Origin: Actinomycetaceae bacterium MB13-C1-2
Lineage (GTDB): Bacteria; Actinomycetota; Actinomycetes; Actinomycetales; Actinomycetaceae
Length of the DNA stretch: 64,000 nt
Direction of reading: 5' to 3'
NCBI GenBank assembly: GCA_035621235.1
Contig: CP141731.1
Span: 682,001 to 746,000, forward strand
In this document: piece after piece, positions 9,398 to 18,155 of the stretch
Position numbering within the stretch: the stretch's first letter is position 1
Layout of the letters: each line of letters starts with the position of its first letter
The notes under the pieces: model-generated
Told to the model about the DNA's origin: nothing
Databases searched by the model: none
Seen by the model: the letters and a program-made list of their open reading frames with translations, nothing else
Program-made: the position numbers and the translations under genes

Positions 9398-10421
9398 AGA
9401 ACTGACTGGACACAAACTCAGGCGACAACTCCCCGCTTCCTCGCGGGATCAGTCGTACGGGAATCACCACTCTTCGCGGCTGCGAGTCATCTCCCTCGAT
9501 CCTGTCTATAAGCATCGAAGTAGCCGTCGCGCCTAGGACTGATGTGTCCGCCGCGACCACGGTCACTGGGCGTCTCAGCAACTCGGCCATATGAACGTCG
9601 TCGAAGCCGACCAGTGCTACTTCCTTGTTTGAGTGATGCATGGAAAGCAGTGCACCCTCCGTCATGAAGTTTGTCGTCGTGAAAACCGCAGTGGGTGGCT
9701 CTGGGAGGCGCAGAAGGCGACTCATCGCCTCCTCGGCCTGAGTGACACTTCCTGAACTAAGACGAACTACCAGGTCGCTATCGGCCGTGATCCCGTGTTC
9801 ACGCAGGGCTTTACGGTATCCCCGTAGTCTGAGACCCGTGGTGTAGTACGACGGTGCCACGAGAACCGCAATCCTTGAGTGTCCGTGCTTGATCAAGTGT
9901 TCGGCAGCTAAGAAACCGCCTTCCATGTTGTCAAACACGACGGTGTCCGAATTGAGTTCTGGGCTGGGACGGTCAACTAGAACCAGCGGCACAGAACTGT
10001 CGTGCCGCAGCTCTAGTAGCTGACGTGAGTCATTTGCGTCCGGAGACAAGATGAGTCCAGCAACCTTGTGCGAGAGCAGGTCGTCTATGCTCCTGCGCTC
10101 AACCTCAGGACTCTCGTCGGACGTTCCGATCAATGCGGCGTATCCACGCCTACGACTGCATTTGATTGCACCCGCTGCGAGGTGTGACCAGAACGGGTTG
10201 GTCAAGTCACCTAGCTTCAGGCCGATAGTTCGGGAACGCTGCCCGGGTCTTAGTGCACGGGCGATCTCGTTCGGCTGATAGTCAAGCTCACTGATCGCGT
10301 CTAAGACACGCTTTCGCGTCTCGTCACCAACGGGCCCGGATTCGTTTACAACCCTAGACACCGTGGTTAAGCCCGTACCCGCGAGTCTGGCGACATCCTT
10401 CATTGTCGGAGAGCCACTCAT
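9396..10421 (-). CDS. LacI-family transcriptional repressor
   Basis: This is a 341-residue LacI-type regulator. The N-terminal helix-turn-helix (MKDVARLAGTGLTTVSRVVN, about residues 7-26) and hinge helix (ARALRPGQ) contact DNA; the rest is a periplasmic-binding-protein-like sugar sensor (GLKLGDLTNPFW, DGLILSP-type and PTAVFTTTNF segments). It lies downstream of the importer operon on the same strand, behind a hairpin, and convergent with GH172. It is the obvious candidate to bind the three TGGAA..TTCCA sites at 8112, 13966 and 13989. The start at 10421 has GGGAG about eight bases upstream. The inducer is presumably a product of the imported glycan. Confidence 0.92.
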   Translation of the reverse strand: MSGSPTMKDVARLAGTGLTTVSRVVNESGPVGDETRKRVLDAISELDYQPNEIARALRPGQRSRTIGLKLGDLTNPFWSHLAAGAIKCSRRRGYAALIGTSDESPEVERRSIDDLLSHKVAGLILSPDANDSRQLLELRHDSSVPLVLVDRPSPELNSDTVVFDNMEGGFLAAEHLIKHGHSRIAVLVAPSYYTTGLRLRGYRKALREHGITADSDLVVRLSSGSVTQAEEAMSRLLRLPEPPTAVFTTTNFMTEGALLSMHHSNKEVALVGFDDVHMAELLRRPVTVVAADTSVLGATATSMLIDRIEGDDSQPRRVVIPVRLIPRGSGELSPEFVSSQF

Positions 10422-10532
10422 TTGCTCACTCCCTCTTAAGGTGCCTCAGTTGCAACCTCTACGTAAGAAACAGCGTAGCGTCCCGACGCGAGCGTCACTG
10501 GAGTCTGCGCAAAGTTGACAAAGAATCGGCTG

Positions 10533-10566
10533 AGGGCCGCAGCATCAACTGGAACACTGCGGCCCT
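10533..10566 (-). terminator. Hairpin terminator after the sugar-importer operon
   Basis: The arms AGGGCCGCAG (10533-10542) and CTGCGGCCCT (10557-10566) are perfectly complementary with a 14-base loop, 39 bp past the stop of the binding-protein gene on the minus strand. A short T-containing stretch (GATTCTTTG) follows in the direction of transcription. It separates the importer operon from the lacI gene. Confidence 0.65.
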
Positions 10567-10604
10567 CCGCTCACGGTCGTTTCTGTTTTACGGCCGTAGT
10601 GACG

Positions 10605-11927
10605 CTACTGGTTTGCATCCACCAACGCCTGGAACTGATCGACATACGTGGACAGATCACTTACCGGCTTGTCCCCCTTCAGGATGGGCAAGTAGGTTGC
10701 CACTGTCAGATCATTCGCCTGGGAGGCGTAGGGGGTTGTCAGTCGGAGGCTGACGTACTCGTCGGCGTTCAAGCTGTACTCCAACGTCTCAATAACGGAG
10801 GTAGCCCCCATCTCTTCGAGAGAATCAAAGTATGCCTGTTGTCCCGGCTGGAACGCAGGAGGGGCGACGGGTGTACGGGACATTACTTCGGGGATCACCT
10901 CAGTGTTGAGGAACTCAACAACCTTGTAGGTGTCATCTGTACTTGCCGTTGTGGTTGGAGTGCACATTCCGATGGCGTCGTAGAGAGTCGTCTTAATCTT
11001 CTCGTGAGGAAGCGGCACCCACGCCCAGTTGACATCAGGAGCATCGTTCGTCAACGCCTGGGCCTGCCATTGTCCACCGATCATCATGGGCTGGCTTCCC
11101 GCGGCGAAGAGCGAGGTGGTGTTGCTGACATCGTAATCTGGAGGAGCCACGTAACCAGCGGCAATAGCATCACGAAGCTTGGTTACCCCCTCCACATAGT
11201 ATTCGTCGGCCTGAACTGTCGTTGGGGCATTTACGTCATTCACGATTCCCTGGCCGCCCGAAGATACTGAGTAGGTCCCCATTGCGAACGGACCATCCAG
11301 TGTTACGTACATGTCGGTCGTTAGGCCGAAGTTGGATCCGCCCGCCCCGGTTAGGGCGCCTGCCGCCGAGTAGAGATCGTCCCAGTTCCAGCCCGACTCA
11401 GGTAGTGGAACACCATTTTCTTCAAACAGATCAGCGTTGTACCAAACCCCGAACACGTTTCTCAACGACGGAACACCGCCGATTCCGTTGTCAGTGGTCC
11501 AGCGCTCCAACCCGCCGAGACTTTCTGGAGTCATCTTTCCCTGAAGATATGAAGTCCAGTCAACCAGTATGCCAAGTTGTGAGTACTGGATGGCCGTGTC
11601 GTTTCCGCACCAGAAAATGTCCGGCAAATTCTGCGCCTGTGCAAGCGAGCCGAGTTTGTCCCCGTAGTCACCCGAAGGTGCATTGACTCGCTCAATCGTC
11701 ACGTCAGGGTCATCCCAGAGTTCCTCAACAACCTCATCGAAGATGGTGTTGGTCTCGGCAGATTCCCAGGTCATATATTTGACGACCTTCTTGGCTCCAC
11801 CCGCTTCACTTCCTGCATTATCCGAAGCCTTAGATTGCGCTGATGATCCACCGCCGCAGGCAGTCAAAGACGTCGCCACGAGAGCGGCCGCGACAATAGA
11901 CGCTACGCCTAACCTCTTGTCTTTCAT
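10605..11927 (-). CDS. Sugar ABC transporter substrate-binding lipoprotein
   Basis: The 440-residue family-1 extracellular solute-binding protein captures an oligosaccharide for the two permeases encoded just upstream. It has a lipoprotein signal peptide with lipobox LTAC, lipidated Cys at about residue 24, followed by a Gly/Ser-rich linker. ATG at 11927 is chosen for the AGGAAGAAGG ribosome site directly upstream, although the frame extends 11 codons further. It is third in the operon (permease, permease, binding protein). No ATPase gene accompanies it, so a shared MsiK-like ATPase elsewhere is expected. The GH125 and GH172 neighbours suggest a mannose- or furanose-containing glycan. Confidence 0.9.
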   Translation of the reverse strand: MKDKRLGVASIVAAALVATSLTACGGGSSAQSKASDNAGSEAGGAKKVVKYMTWESAETNTIFDEVVEELWDDPDVTIERVNAPSGDYGDKLGSLAQAQNLPDIFWCGNDTAIQYSQLGILVDWTSYLQGKMTPESLGGLERWTTDNGIGGVPSLRNVFGVWYNADLFEENGVPLPESGWNWDDLYSAAGALTGAGGSNFGLTTDMYVTLDGPFAMGTYSVSSGGQGIVNDVNAPTTVQADEYYVEGVTKLRDAIAAGYVAPPDYDVSNTTSLFAAGSQPMMIGGQWQAQALTNDAPDVNWAWVPLPHEKIKTTLYDAIGMCTPTTTASTDDTYKVVEFLNTEVIPEVMSRTPVAPPAFQPGQQAYFDSLEEMGATSVIETLEYSLNADEYVSLRLTTPYASQANDLTVATYLPILKGDKPVSDLSTYVDQFQALVDANQ

Positions 11928-11985
11928 GATCCTTCTTCCTTGATTCTCATGTTTCAACACCCTCCATATCGCGGGTGTCTATTTC

Positions 11986-12876
11986 CTATTTCTGTGTTGT
12001 GTTCCCAAGCGAGCTAAGCCCCTGGATGAAGTACTTCTGAGCAAAGAGGAACAGTAGTAGGGGCGGAAGCATGTAAAGCAGGTTCGTTGCCATGTACTTC
12101 GACCAGTCCGGAGCCTGCGCGGCAAAAGCATCAATGAACGAGGACATGCCCAGAGCTAACGTCCACTTTTCCGAAGAGTTGAGATACACCAACGGATTCA
12201 GGTAGTCATTCCAGGAAGCCTGGAACGCAAGTATTGCCATGGCGATCCAGGCCGGCTTTGTCATGGGAAGCATGATCGAAAAGAACGTGCGAATGTGCCC
12301 CGCGCCATCCACTTTTGCCGCCTCATCAATGCTCATCGGGACGGCCAAAAAGTATTGCCGCGCGAGGAAAATGAAGAGCGGATTTCCCCCCAAGAACGCG
12401 GGGACAATCAACGGCAGCCAGGTATCGTACCAGCCAATATCCCTAAACAATTGGAACAAAGGAATGATTCCCACTACTCCAGGCAATAGCATTGAACCAA
12501 CGAAAATGTAGAACAACGGCTTTCGCCCTCGAAACCTGAGCCTCGCTAGCGCATACCCGGCCATCATGGACGACATGACTCCACCAAACACGGACAGTCC
12601 CGTGATGATGAAGGTGTTGAGCAAAAGTCTAGGGAAACCGATTAGCTCGGGCCCGGTGACAAAGTTGCTCCACGTCCACTCTTTAGGGAAGAACGACGGT
12701 GGAACCTCAAACACTGCGGAGGAGCTCTTCAGCGCGATAGTTATCATCCACAAGAGCGGTAGAACCATCACTGAACAGAGGAGCAGCGCCGTCGCGTACC
12801 AGGCTGCCGATTTTCCTCGCTTCTTTCGCTTGGCTGCTTTCCTTAGCTCGTCTCCCGAGCTCGCCGTTTTAGACAT
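11986..12876 (-). CDS. Sugar ABC transporter permease (MalG-like)
   Basis: This 296-residue inner-membrane permease has six predicted helices and the cytoplasmic EAA loop DEAAKVDGAGHIRTFFSIML, which docks the ATPase. The position of this motif and the short N-terminal tail place it in the MalG/CUT1 branch. ATG at 12876 has GGAGG eight bases upstream; an earlier in-frame ATG at 12924 would overlap the preceding gene and has no such site. It follows the MalF-like gene by 31 bp and precedes the binding protein by 58 bp. Confidence 0.9.
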   Translation of the reverse strand: MSKTASSGDELRKAAKRKKRGKSAAWYATALLLCSVMVLPLLWMITIALKSSSAVFEVPPSFFPKEWTWSNFVTGPELIGFPRLLLNTFIITGLSVFGGVMSSMMAGYALARLRFRGRKPLFYIFVGSMLLPGVVGIIPLFQLFRDIGWYDTWLPLIVPAFLGGNPLFIFLARQYFLAVPMSIDEAAKVDGAGHIRTFFSIMLPMTKPAWIAMAILAFQASWNDYLNPLVYLNSSEKWTLALGMSSFIDAFAAQAPDWSKYMATNLLYMLPPLLLFLFAQKYFIQGLSSLGNTTQK

Positions 12877-12907
12877 CGTCTTGGCCTCCGATGGTGGAAC
12901 GTTGCGT

Positions 12908-13909
12908 CTAGTACTGGACGGCATCGTCGTACTTCCAAATCTTCATGAATCGCGCTGAGACAGCCAAAACTGCAACAACTATGGCAAAAAGTACCCAGAC
13001 TTGGGCTGTAGCAAATCCAAGCTCTGGGATTCGTCCCATGGTTGGAAATGCGTGATCGTAGATAGAAAGCATGAGCGTCGTCGTATCCCATCCGGGTCCA
13101 CCCTGAGTGAGTATTCGTGGTTGAACGAACGTCTGCATGGCCGCATTCAGCTGCATCACAAACTGCAAGATAAGGATGGGAACAATCGACGGTAGGGTGA
13201 TCTGGAAGAACATTCTGATCGACCCCGACCCGTCGATCATCGCGGCTTCATAGATTTCTCTGGGGACCGCCTGCAACGCCGCGAGCATAATCACCATGGT
13301 TGATCCGATGCCCCAAAGCATGACCAAAACAATCGAGGGCATCGCCGTTGCCGAGTTACTTAGCCACTGTTGTTCAGGAAGCCCGAGTGCTCCGATTATC
13401 TGGTTTGCGAGTCCCACCTGCGGGTCGAAAATAAACTTCCAAAGCGTCACCGTCGCCACAATCGGCAGCACTGCAGGAAGGTAGAGTATCGTGCGCACAA
13501 ATGAGACCGCTGGAAGCCGTACATTCACAAACAGTGCGAGTAGCAGTCCGAGGATTATGGATAGCGGCACGTAGAGCAAAACAAGATATCCCGTTGCCTT
13601 CAGTGATGAAATGAATGAGGGGTCAGTCGTAAACAGACGACGAAAGTTTTCTATTCCGACAAACTCCGGCGGTGTGATGCCGTTGAAGTCGGTCAGTGAT
13701 AAGACAATCGCGCTGATCAGCGGGTAGACCACAAATACCGCACAGCCCACCAAAGCCGGCGCCAAGAAAAACAGCGCTGGCTTTAGGTCCCTATTTGCTA
13801 TTGCGCGCGCCCGTGCGCGACTTTCGGATGAAAGATCCTTGTCTTTGCTCGAATGACTCGACTGTTGCTCGGTTGTTACTTCCACCGATGTCCTAGATTC
13901 GGATGTCAC
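12908..13909 (-). CDS. Sugar ABC transporter permease (MalF-like)
   Basis: The 333-residue permease is the first gene of the importer operon. A Ser- and charge-rich cytoplasmic N-terminus of about 45 residues precedes six membrane helices, and the EAA loop reads YEAAMIDGSGSIRMFFQITL. It pairs with the MalG-like protein downstream to form the CUT1-type channel. The start is GTG at 13909 with GGGAAA upstream. Two LacI operators at 13966 and 13989 lie 57-93 bp upstream, between this gene and the divergent GH125 gene, so both are probably repressed together. Confidence 0.9.
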   Translation of the reverse strand: MTSESRTSVEVTTEQQSSHSSKDKDLSSESRARARAIANRDLKPALFFLAPALVGCAVFVVYPLISAIVLSLTDFNGITPPEFVGIENFRRLFTTDPSFISSLKATGYLVLLYVPLSIILGLLLALFVNVRLPAVSFVRTILYLPAVLPIVATVTLWKFIFDPQVGLANQIIGALGLPEQQWLSNSATAMPSIVLVMLWGIGSTMVIMLAALQAVPREIYEAAMIDGSGSIRMFFQITLPSIVPILILQFVMQLNAAMQTFVQPRILTQGGPGWDTTTLMLSIYDHAFPTMGRIPELGFATAQVWVLFAIVVAVLAVSARFMKIWKYDDAVQY

Positions 13910-13965
13910 GCTGGTTTCCCATTCACTCTTGCCCCACCGCCTCGATGCGACTCTGACAACAGATA

Positions 13966-13979
13966 TGGAAGCGTTTCCA
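13966..13979. promoter_or_regulatory. LacI-type operator, importer/GH125 divergent promoter
   Basis: TGGAAGCGTTTCCA is the exact reverse complement of the operator at 8112 and carries the central CG typical of LacI-family sites. It lies in the intergenic region between the divergent permease gene and GH125 gene, with a second site nine bases further on. Confidence 0.8.
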
Positions 13980-13988
13980 TACTTTATA

Positions 13989-14002
13989 TGGTAACGTTTC
14001 CA
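13989..14002. promoter_or_regulatory. Second LacI-type operator, importer/GH125 divergent promoter
   Basis: TGGTAACGTTTCCA differs from the neighbouring site at two positions. The centre-to-centre distance to the site at 13966 is 23 bp, about two helical turns, so two repressor dimers could bind the same DNA face. It lies 47 bp upstream of the chosen GH125 start; an AT-rich TATTTATA stretch follows at about 14012. Confidence 0.7.
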
Positions 14003-14048
14003 CTGTTGTCGCTATTTATACCACCGTGGCCCGATGGGAGTCAACAGA

Positions 14049-15386
14049 ATGAACGAACACGAAGAAGTCTTGCCCTCTATTGACAGCGAGATATTCGAGT
14101 TATCTCAGCTAGTGTCGGCTCGTTATAGCACGAACCCTTTAGTGGCCCGCGTCTTCCAGAACTGTCTTGCCTACTCGTGGTCGAGTGCAATCAGCGTCTC
14201 GAAAGAGTCGGCTCCGGGTGCGCCCGAGATTTTCGTTCGTACAGGAGACATCCCGGCGATGTGGCTTCGCGACAGTGTCGCGCAAATGCGACCATACCTT
14301 CCACTAGCCCGGCATCCGAAAGTGCGCGAAGTCCTTACCGGCGTTCTCCGTCGTCAACAGCGTTGCATCCAAATTGACCCCTATGCCAACGCGTTTAACG
14401 ATGGGCCAACCGGAGCGACGGGCGAAACGTCGGATGTCCCGGCCCCAGGTAGTTGGGTCTGGGAGAGAAAGTTTGAACTTGATTCGATCTGTGCCCCACT
14501 TCAGTTTGGTTACGCAATTTGGCGCGCATCCGATTCAACGGAGCATCTAGACGCCGAGTTTCGGACGATGGCCGAGACCATCCTTCAACTTATGGAGCTA
14601 GAACAGGATCACGCTGCCTCCAACTACCAGTTCCTGCGTCTATACGGACCGTTTAGTACCGACTCGCTTCCATGCGACGGAAAGGGCGATCCAACCGCCA
14701 AGACCGGCATGATCTGGTCTGGATTCCGACCTTCTGATGACAGATGTGAGTTTGGATACCACATTCCGGCGAACGCGATGGCCGTGGCATCGCTCGGGGG
14801 CTTGGCGCAGATTGCGAGCGAAGTCTGGAATGATGAGGCATTTGCCCAAAGAGTTTTGCGCATTGCGCAGCGTGTTCATCGTGGGATTCTTGATCACGGG
14901 CTACTTGAGCGAGATGACCGCACGATACTCGCCTATGAAGTGGATGGTCTCGGCGGCGCTCTGTTCGCGGACGATGCGAACTTGCCCAGCCTCCTAGGGC
15001 TACCTCTCACCGGCTGGCTGGGGCAGACTGACCCGATCTACGAGTCGACCCGGAGATGGGTGCTCTCGCCGGATAATCCTTATTACTACCAGGGAACGTC
15101 GGCAAGTGGAGTAGGAAGCGCCCACACCCCGCCCGGATACATCTGGCCAATAGCTATCGCAACTCAGGGCCTCACCGGGACCGAGGACGAACTCTCGCAA
15201 GCAATTACGACTCTCACCGAAACCACTGGCGGAACCGAGTACATGCATGAGAGCTTCGACCCAAACAACCCCAAGTCCTACACGCGTCCGTGGTTCGGTT
15301 GGGCGAATGCGATGTACGCCGAACTCGTTATGAAGTCCGTGGGAATCGAGATTGCCGAGTATTTTCCAAAGTGGAGCGGGAACTAG
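14049..15386 (+). CDS. GH125 exo-alpha-1,6-mannosidase
   Basis: The 445-residue protein matches the metal-independent alpha-mannosidases of family GH125, inverting exo-enzymes that remove alpha-1,6-linked mannose from N-glycan or mannan fragments. Diagnostic stretches are RTGDIPAMWLRDSVAQMRPY near residue 65 and HESFDPNNPKSYTRPWFGWA near the C-terminus, within an (alpha/alpha)6 barrel. There is no signal peptide, so it acts on imported oligosaccharides. ATG at 14049 has GGGAG eight bases upstream; the in-frame ATG at 14034 overlaps that site. It is transcribed divergently from the ABC importer behind two shared LacI operators, which places import and cleavage under one control. Confidence 0.88.
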   Translation: MNEHEEVLPSIDSEIFELSQLVSARYSTNPLVARVFQNCLAYSWSSAISVSKESAPGAPEIFVRTGDIPAMWLRDSVAQMRPYLPLARHPKVREVLTGVLRRQQRCIQIDPYANAFNDGPTGATGETSDVPAPGSWVWERKFELDSICAPLQFGYAIWRASDSTEHLDAEFRTMAETILQLMELEQDHAASNYQFLRLYGPFSTDSLPCDGKGDPTAKTGMIWSGFRPSDDRCEFGYHIPANAMAVASLGGLAQIASEVWNDEAFAQRVLRIAQRVHRGILDHGLLERDDRTILAYEVDGLGGALFADDANLPSLLGLPLTGWLGQTDPIYESTRRWVLSPDNPYYYQGTSASGVGSAHTPPGYIWPIAIATQGLTGTEDELSQAITTLTETTGGTEYMHESFDPNNPKSYTRPWFGWANAMYAELVMKSVGIEIAEYFPKWSGN

Positions 15387-15551
15387 GTACTCCGGGTCCT
15401 TCCGGTATATTGCCCCTTAAAGGGACACGTATTTGTCATTCGCTCAATGAGCCACGGAATAGCCGGACTGAAAGGTCCATCCCGCTTAGGCTCTAGAGTC
15501 ACGGACCGAGAATTACGGACGCGGACCCCTGCGAAAGCCTTCCAGTAGCAC

Positions 15552-15588
15552 GAAGGGCGGACCTGGTATTTACCAGAGTCCGCCCTTC
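15552..15588. terminator. Bidirectional terminator between GH125 and cold-shock genes
   Basis: GAAGGGCGGAC (15552-15562) pairs perfectly with GTCCGCCCTTC (15578-15588). The loop itself contains CTGG/CCAG pairing, extending the stem. It lies between two convergent genes; TTCTTTA follows on the plus strand. Confidence 0.75.
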
Positions 15589-15601
15589 TTTACGATCTCT
15601 A

Positions 15602-15817
15602 CTAGTCGATCGCTACGATCTCAACTGCGCTAAGGCCCTTGGGGCTATTCTCAACGCGGAACTGGACCTTCTGCTCCTCGTACAGGTTACGGATGCCCGA
15701 ACCCTCAATGTTGCTGTAGTGCGCGAAGACATCGGCGGAACCATCATCAGGAGTGATGAAGCCGAAGCCCTTCTGCGAATTGAACCATTTCACGACACCA
15801 GTCATGGTATCTGCCAT
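15602..15817 (-). CDS. Cold-shock domain protein (CspA family)
   Basis: The 71-residue single cold-shock domain protein binds single-stranded RNA and DNA and acts as an RNA chaperone. Both RNA-binding motifs are visible: KGFGFI (RNP1) and VFAHYSNI (RNP2, with Ala and Tyr where Val and Phe are usual). ATG at 15817 gives the normal family length and the usual GVVKWFN opening; the frame extends upstream, but without homology. The 230 bp between this start and the divergent RidA gene would leave room for a long 5' untranslated leader, common in csp genes. Confidence 0.93.
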   Translation of the reverse strand: MADTMTGVVKWFNSQKGFGFITPDDGSADVFAHYSNIEGSGIRNLYEEQKVQFRVENSPKGLSAVEIVAID

Positions 15818-16048
15818 GCGGAATTCTCTTTTCTTTACCGCGGTTGCAGCCAGTCCCGGCGGGACCGGCGGTAATAACGCTTCTTCTGTTGCACCGCGGG
15901 TCTTCCCGATCAGTACTTCTTTGGAAAGGTAACTACGGCATATACGGTAGCGCATTTATCCCCGAGAAACACCTGCAGCGTAACATTCGGTGTGGAACTC
16001 CATTCATCCCTACCTGGGGAGAACGCAAGTCTGAAGGGGCTGATCACC

Positions 16049-16504
16049 GTGTCTGTCAAAGAAAAACTGGCACAGCTCGAGATTGAGCTACCGGAAGTTC
16101 CCACGCCGGTAGCCGCTTATGTGCCCGCGCTGGTCGACCGCGGAGTAGTACGCACATCCGGCCAACTCCCGTTTCTAGACGGCTCACTGGTTTCCGAGGG
16201 TTTGTGCGGAACCGTAGCGGTGACCAACAAACGAGCCAAGGCGGCAGCCCGTCAGGCTGCACTGAACGCACTCGCAGCCGCAGCCGCAGCAGCCGGAGGG
16301 CTCGATAACCTCGAGAGCGTTGTACGAGTCGTTGTCTATGTGGCGTCCACAGACGGCTTTTTTGCCCAACCTGAAATCGCTAACGGGGCGTCCGAGATCC
16401 TTATGGAGATATTCGGCGTCCCACACGTTCGCTCGGCAGTGGGCGTAGCAGCGCTTCCTCTGAACGCGACGGTCGAGGTCGAGGTCGAGTTTGCTCTAAT
16501 CTAG
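16049..16504 (+). CDS. RidA-family protein (YjgF/UK114), atypical subgroup
   Basis: The 151-residue protein is a RidA-like enamine/imine deaminase or a relative that has lost that activity. Members form trimers with active sites between subunits. The substrate-carboxylate arginine of the family lies in HVRSAVGVAALP, and the sheet ends with VEVEVEFALI. An Ala-rich helix (residues about 70-86) is notable. GTG at 16049 is preferred because AAGGGG lies nine bases upstream. It belongs to the longer subgroup with an N-terminal LAQLEIELPE lead rather than the short canonical RidA. It stands alone, convergent with pntB across a palindromic repeat. Confidence 0.8.
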   Translation: MSVKEKLAQLEIELPEVPTPVAAYVPALVDRGVVRTSGQLPFLDGSLVSEGLCGTVAVTNKRAKAAARQAALNALAAAAAAAGGLDNLESVVRVVVYVASTDGFFAQPEIANGASEILMEIFGVPHVRSAVGVAALPLNATVEVEVEFALI

Positions 16505-16554
16505 CGTCCAGCGTCGGCAACGGTGGGTGACCCTCTGCCTACCGGCCCCGCAAG

Positions 16555-16622
16555 TTTCCAATCAGATAGGGGCCCAACTCGACCGACTTCATCGGCGTGT
16601 TGGGCCCCTATCTGATTGGAAA
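16555..16622. repeat. Palindromic dispersed element, copy A
   Basis: Perfect 24-base arms (16555-16578 and 16599-16622) flank a 20-base centre that holds its own small hairpin (CCGA/TCGG). The arm contains CCAATCAGATAGGGG, also present in copies at 29274 and 61141, and all three centres contain CGGCGTGT. It lies between the convergent RidA and pntB genes and could act as a bidirectional terminator, but the conserved arm sequence marks it as one family of dispersed repeats. Confidence 0.85.
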
Positions 16623-16635
16623 ACCAGGAGAGTTG

Positions 16636-18144
16636 CTAGACGCCTACCCTCACTGCCTGCAGGATCTTGTCCACTGAGTCCTTGGCGTCCCCGAACAGCA
16701 TCTGCGTGTTCTCGTTAAAGAACAACGGGTTTTGCACCCCGGCGTACCCGGTTGCCATCGACCGCTTGAAGACAACCACGTTCTGCGCATCCCACACCTT
16801 CAGAACCGGCATTCCCGCAATCGGTGAACCGGGCTCCTCGGCTGCGGGGTTCACGGTGTCGTTCGCCCCGATGACCAGTACCACGTCCACGTCCTCGAAG
16901 TCCTCGTTGAGCTCGTCCATCTCTAGGACGACGTCATATGGAACTTTGGCTTCCGCCAATAGCACGTTCATGTGCCCCGGGAGGCGACCAGCGACCGGAT
17001 GAATTCCGAAAGTCACGTCCACGCCCTTGTCACGTAGTGCCTGAGTCAGTTCCGCGACCGGATACTGCGCCTGAGCAACAGCCATGCCGTAGCCCGGTGT
17101 GATTACGACCCTGCGTGAACCATCCAGCAACGCCGCAACCTGCTCTGCATTGATCTCGCGGTACTCCCCATCTTCCTCGGCCGCCGGGCCAGATGAATCG
17201 GCCGATCCGAACCCGCCCAGAATCACCGAGATAAACGAGCGGTTCATCGCACGGCACATAATGTACGAAAGGAAGGCACCCGAGGAGCCAACAAGCGCCC
17301 CAACAATAATCAATAGGTCATTACCGAGCATGAAGCCCGCCGCTGCTGCAGCCCAGCCTGAGTACGAGTTCAGCATCGACACCACAACCGGCATGTCACC
17401 GCCGCCGATCGCGGCAACAAGGTGGACTCCGAGCAGTAGCGCGATCACGGTCATCACGATGAATGGAATCCAGGCAATGGAGCTTTCGTGAACCGCAATG
17501 AACCAGACCATCAGGCCGACTGAAATGAGGATTGCTCCGAGGTTCAGCCAGTTACGACCGGGGAGCGTCAGCGGCGCTCCCGAAACACGTCCGGAGAGCT
17601 TAAGGAACGCAACGATCGATCCGGTCAGCGTGACCGCGCCGATGAAAACACCCAGGAAGACCTCGCCCGCGTGGAACCCTCCCAGAGCGGCGGACGCAGG
17701 ATCAGGAGCGATGAAGGAGTTATAGCCGACCAGAACGGCTGCCAGGCCGACGAAGCTGTGCAGCAAAGCGATGAGTTCCGGCATGCCCGTCATCTCAACC
17801 TTCTGAGCGCGCCACAGGCCGATCATGGCTCCGATGATCATTGCCACCGCAATTAGCAGAGCCGTAACCAAGACCCCTCGGGCTGGTCCTGACGACAGGG
17901 CAGCCAAAATGGTGGCAGCTAGCGCGATCGTCATACCAAGAACACCAAAATGGTTGCCTCGACGGGACGACTCGTGCGTCGATAGGCCTCGCAGCGACAG
18001 GATAAACAGGATTGCCGCAATCAGATATGCGAGCTTTACGAAGTGCACAGTCCAGTACTCGGGGGTTGCAACATTGTCCGCCCCACCCGGAAGATCAACA
18101 TGATCCAGGGGGACCATCGCCAGCGTCAGAAAAATATTAGTCAT
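16636..18144 (-). CDS. pntB: NAD(P) transhydrogenase subunit beta
   Basis: This is the 502-residue beta subunit of proton-translocating transhydrogenase, which transfers hydride between NADH and NADP+ using the proton gradient. The N-terminal membrane half has about nine helices; the C-terminal dIII domain binds NADP(H), with [21 protein letters not shown] as nucleotide-binding loop and the [34 protein letters not shown] and [16 protein letters not shown] segments all present. An extra N-terminal membrane stretch makes it slightly longer than the E. coli protein. It starts 11 bp after pntA, and the two form an operon. Confidence 0.97.
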   Translation of the reverse strand: MTNIFLTLAMVPLDHVDLPGGADNVATPEYWTVHFVKLAYLIAAILFILSLRGLSTHESSRRGNHFGVLGMTIALAATILAALSSGPARGVLVTALLIAVAMIIGAMIGLWRAQKVEMTGMPELIALLHSFVGLAAVLVGYNSFIAPDPASAALGGFHAGEVFLGVFIGAVTLTGSIVAFLKLSGRVSGAPLTLPGRNWLNLGAILISVGLMVWFIAVHESSIAWIPFIVMTVIALLLGVHLVAAIGGGDMPVVVSMLNSYSGWAAAAAGFMLGNDLLIIVGALVGSSGAFLSYIMCRAMNRSFISVILGGFGSADSSGPAAEEDGEYREINAEQVAALLDGSRRVVITPGYGMAVAQAQYPVAELTQALRDKGVDVTFGIHPVAGRLPGHMNVLLAEAKVPYDVVLEMDELNEDFEDVDVVLVIGANDTVNPAAEEPGSPIAGMPVLKVWDAQNVVVFKRSMATGYAGVQNPLFFNENTQMLFGDAKDSVDKILQAVRVGV

Positions 18145-18155
18145 TGTTTTCTCGC

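Noticed and set aside
10515-11270. 251-codon plus-strand frame
   Set aside because: It lies opposite the binding-protein gene with clear signal peptide and family motifs; the frame has no recognisable features.
16555-16622. Reading the palindromes purely as rho-independent terminators
   Set aside because: Conserved arm sequences between unrelated loci and the copy inside gluQ are not explained by terminator function alone, although copies A and B may also terminate.
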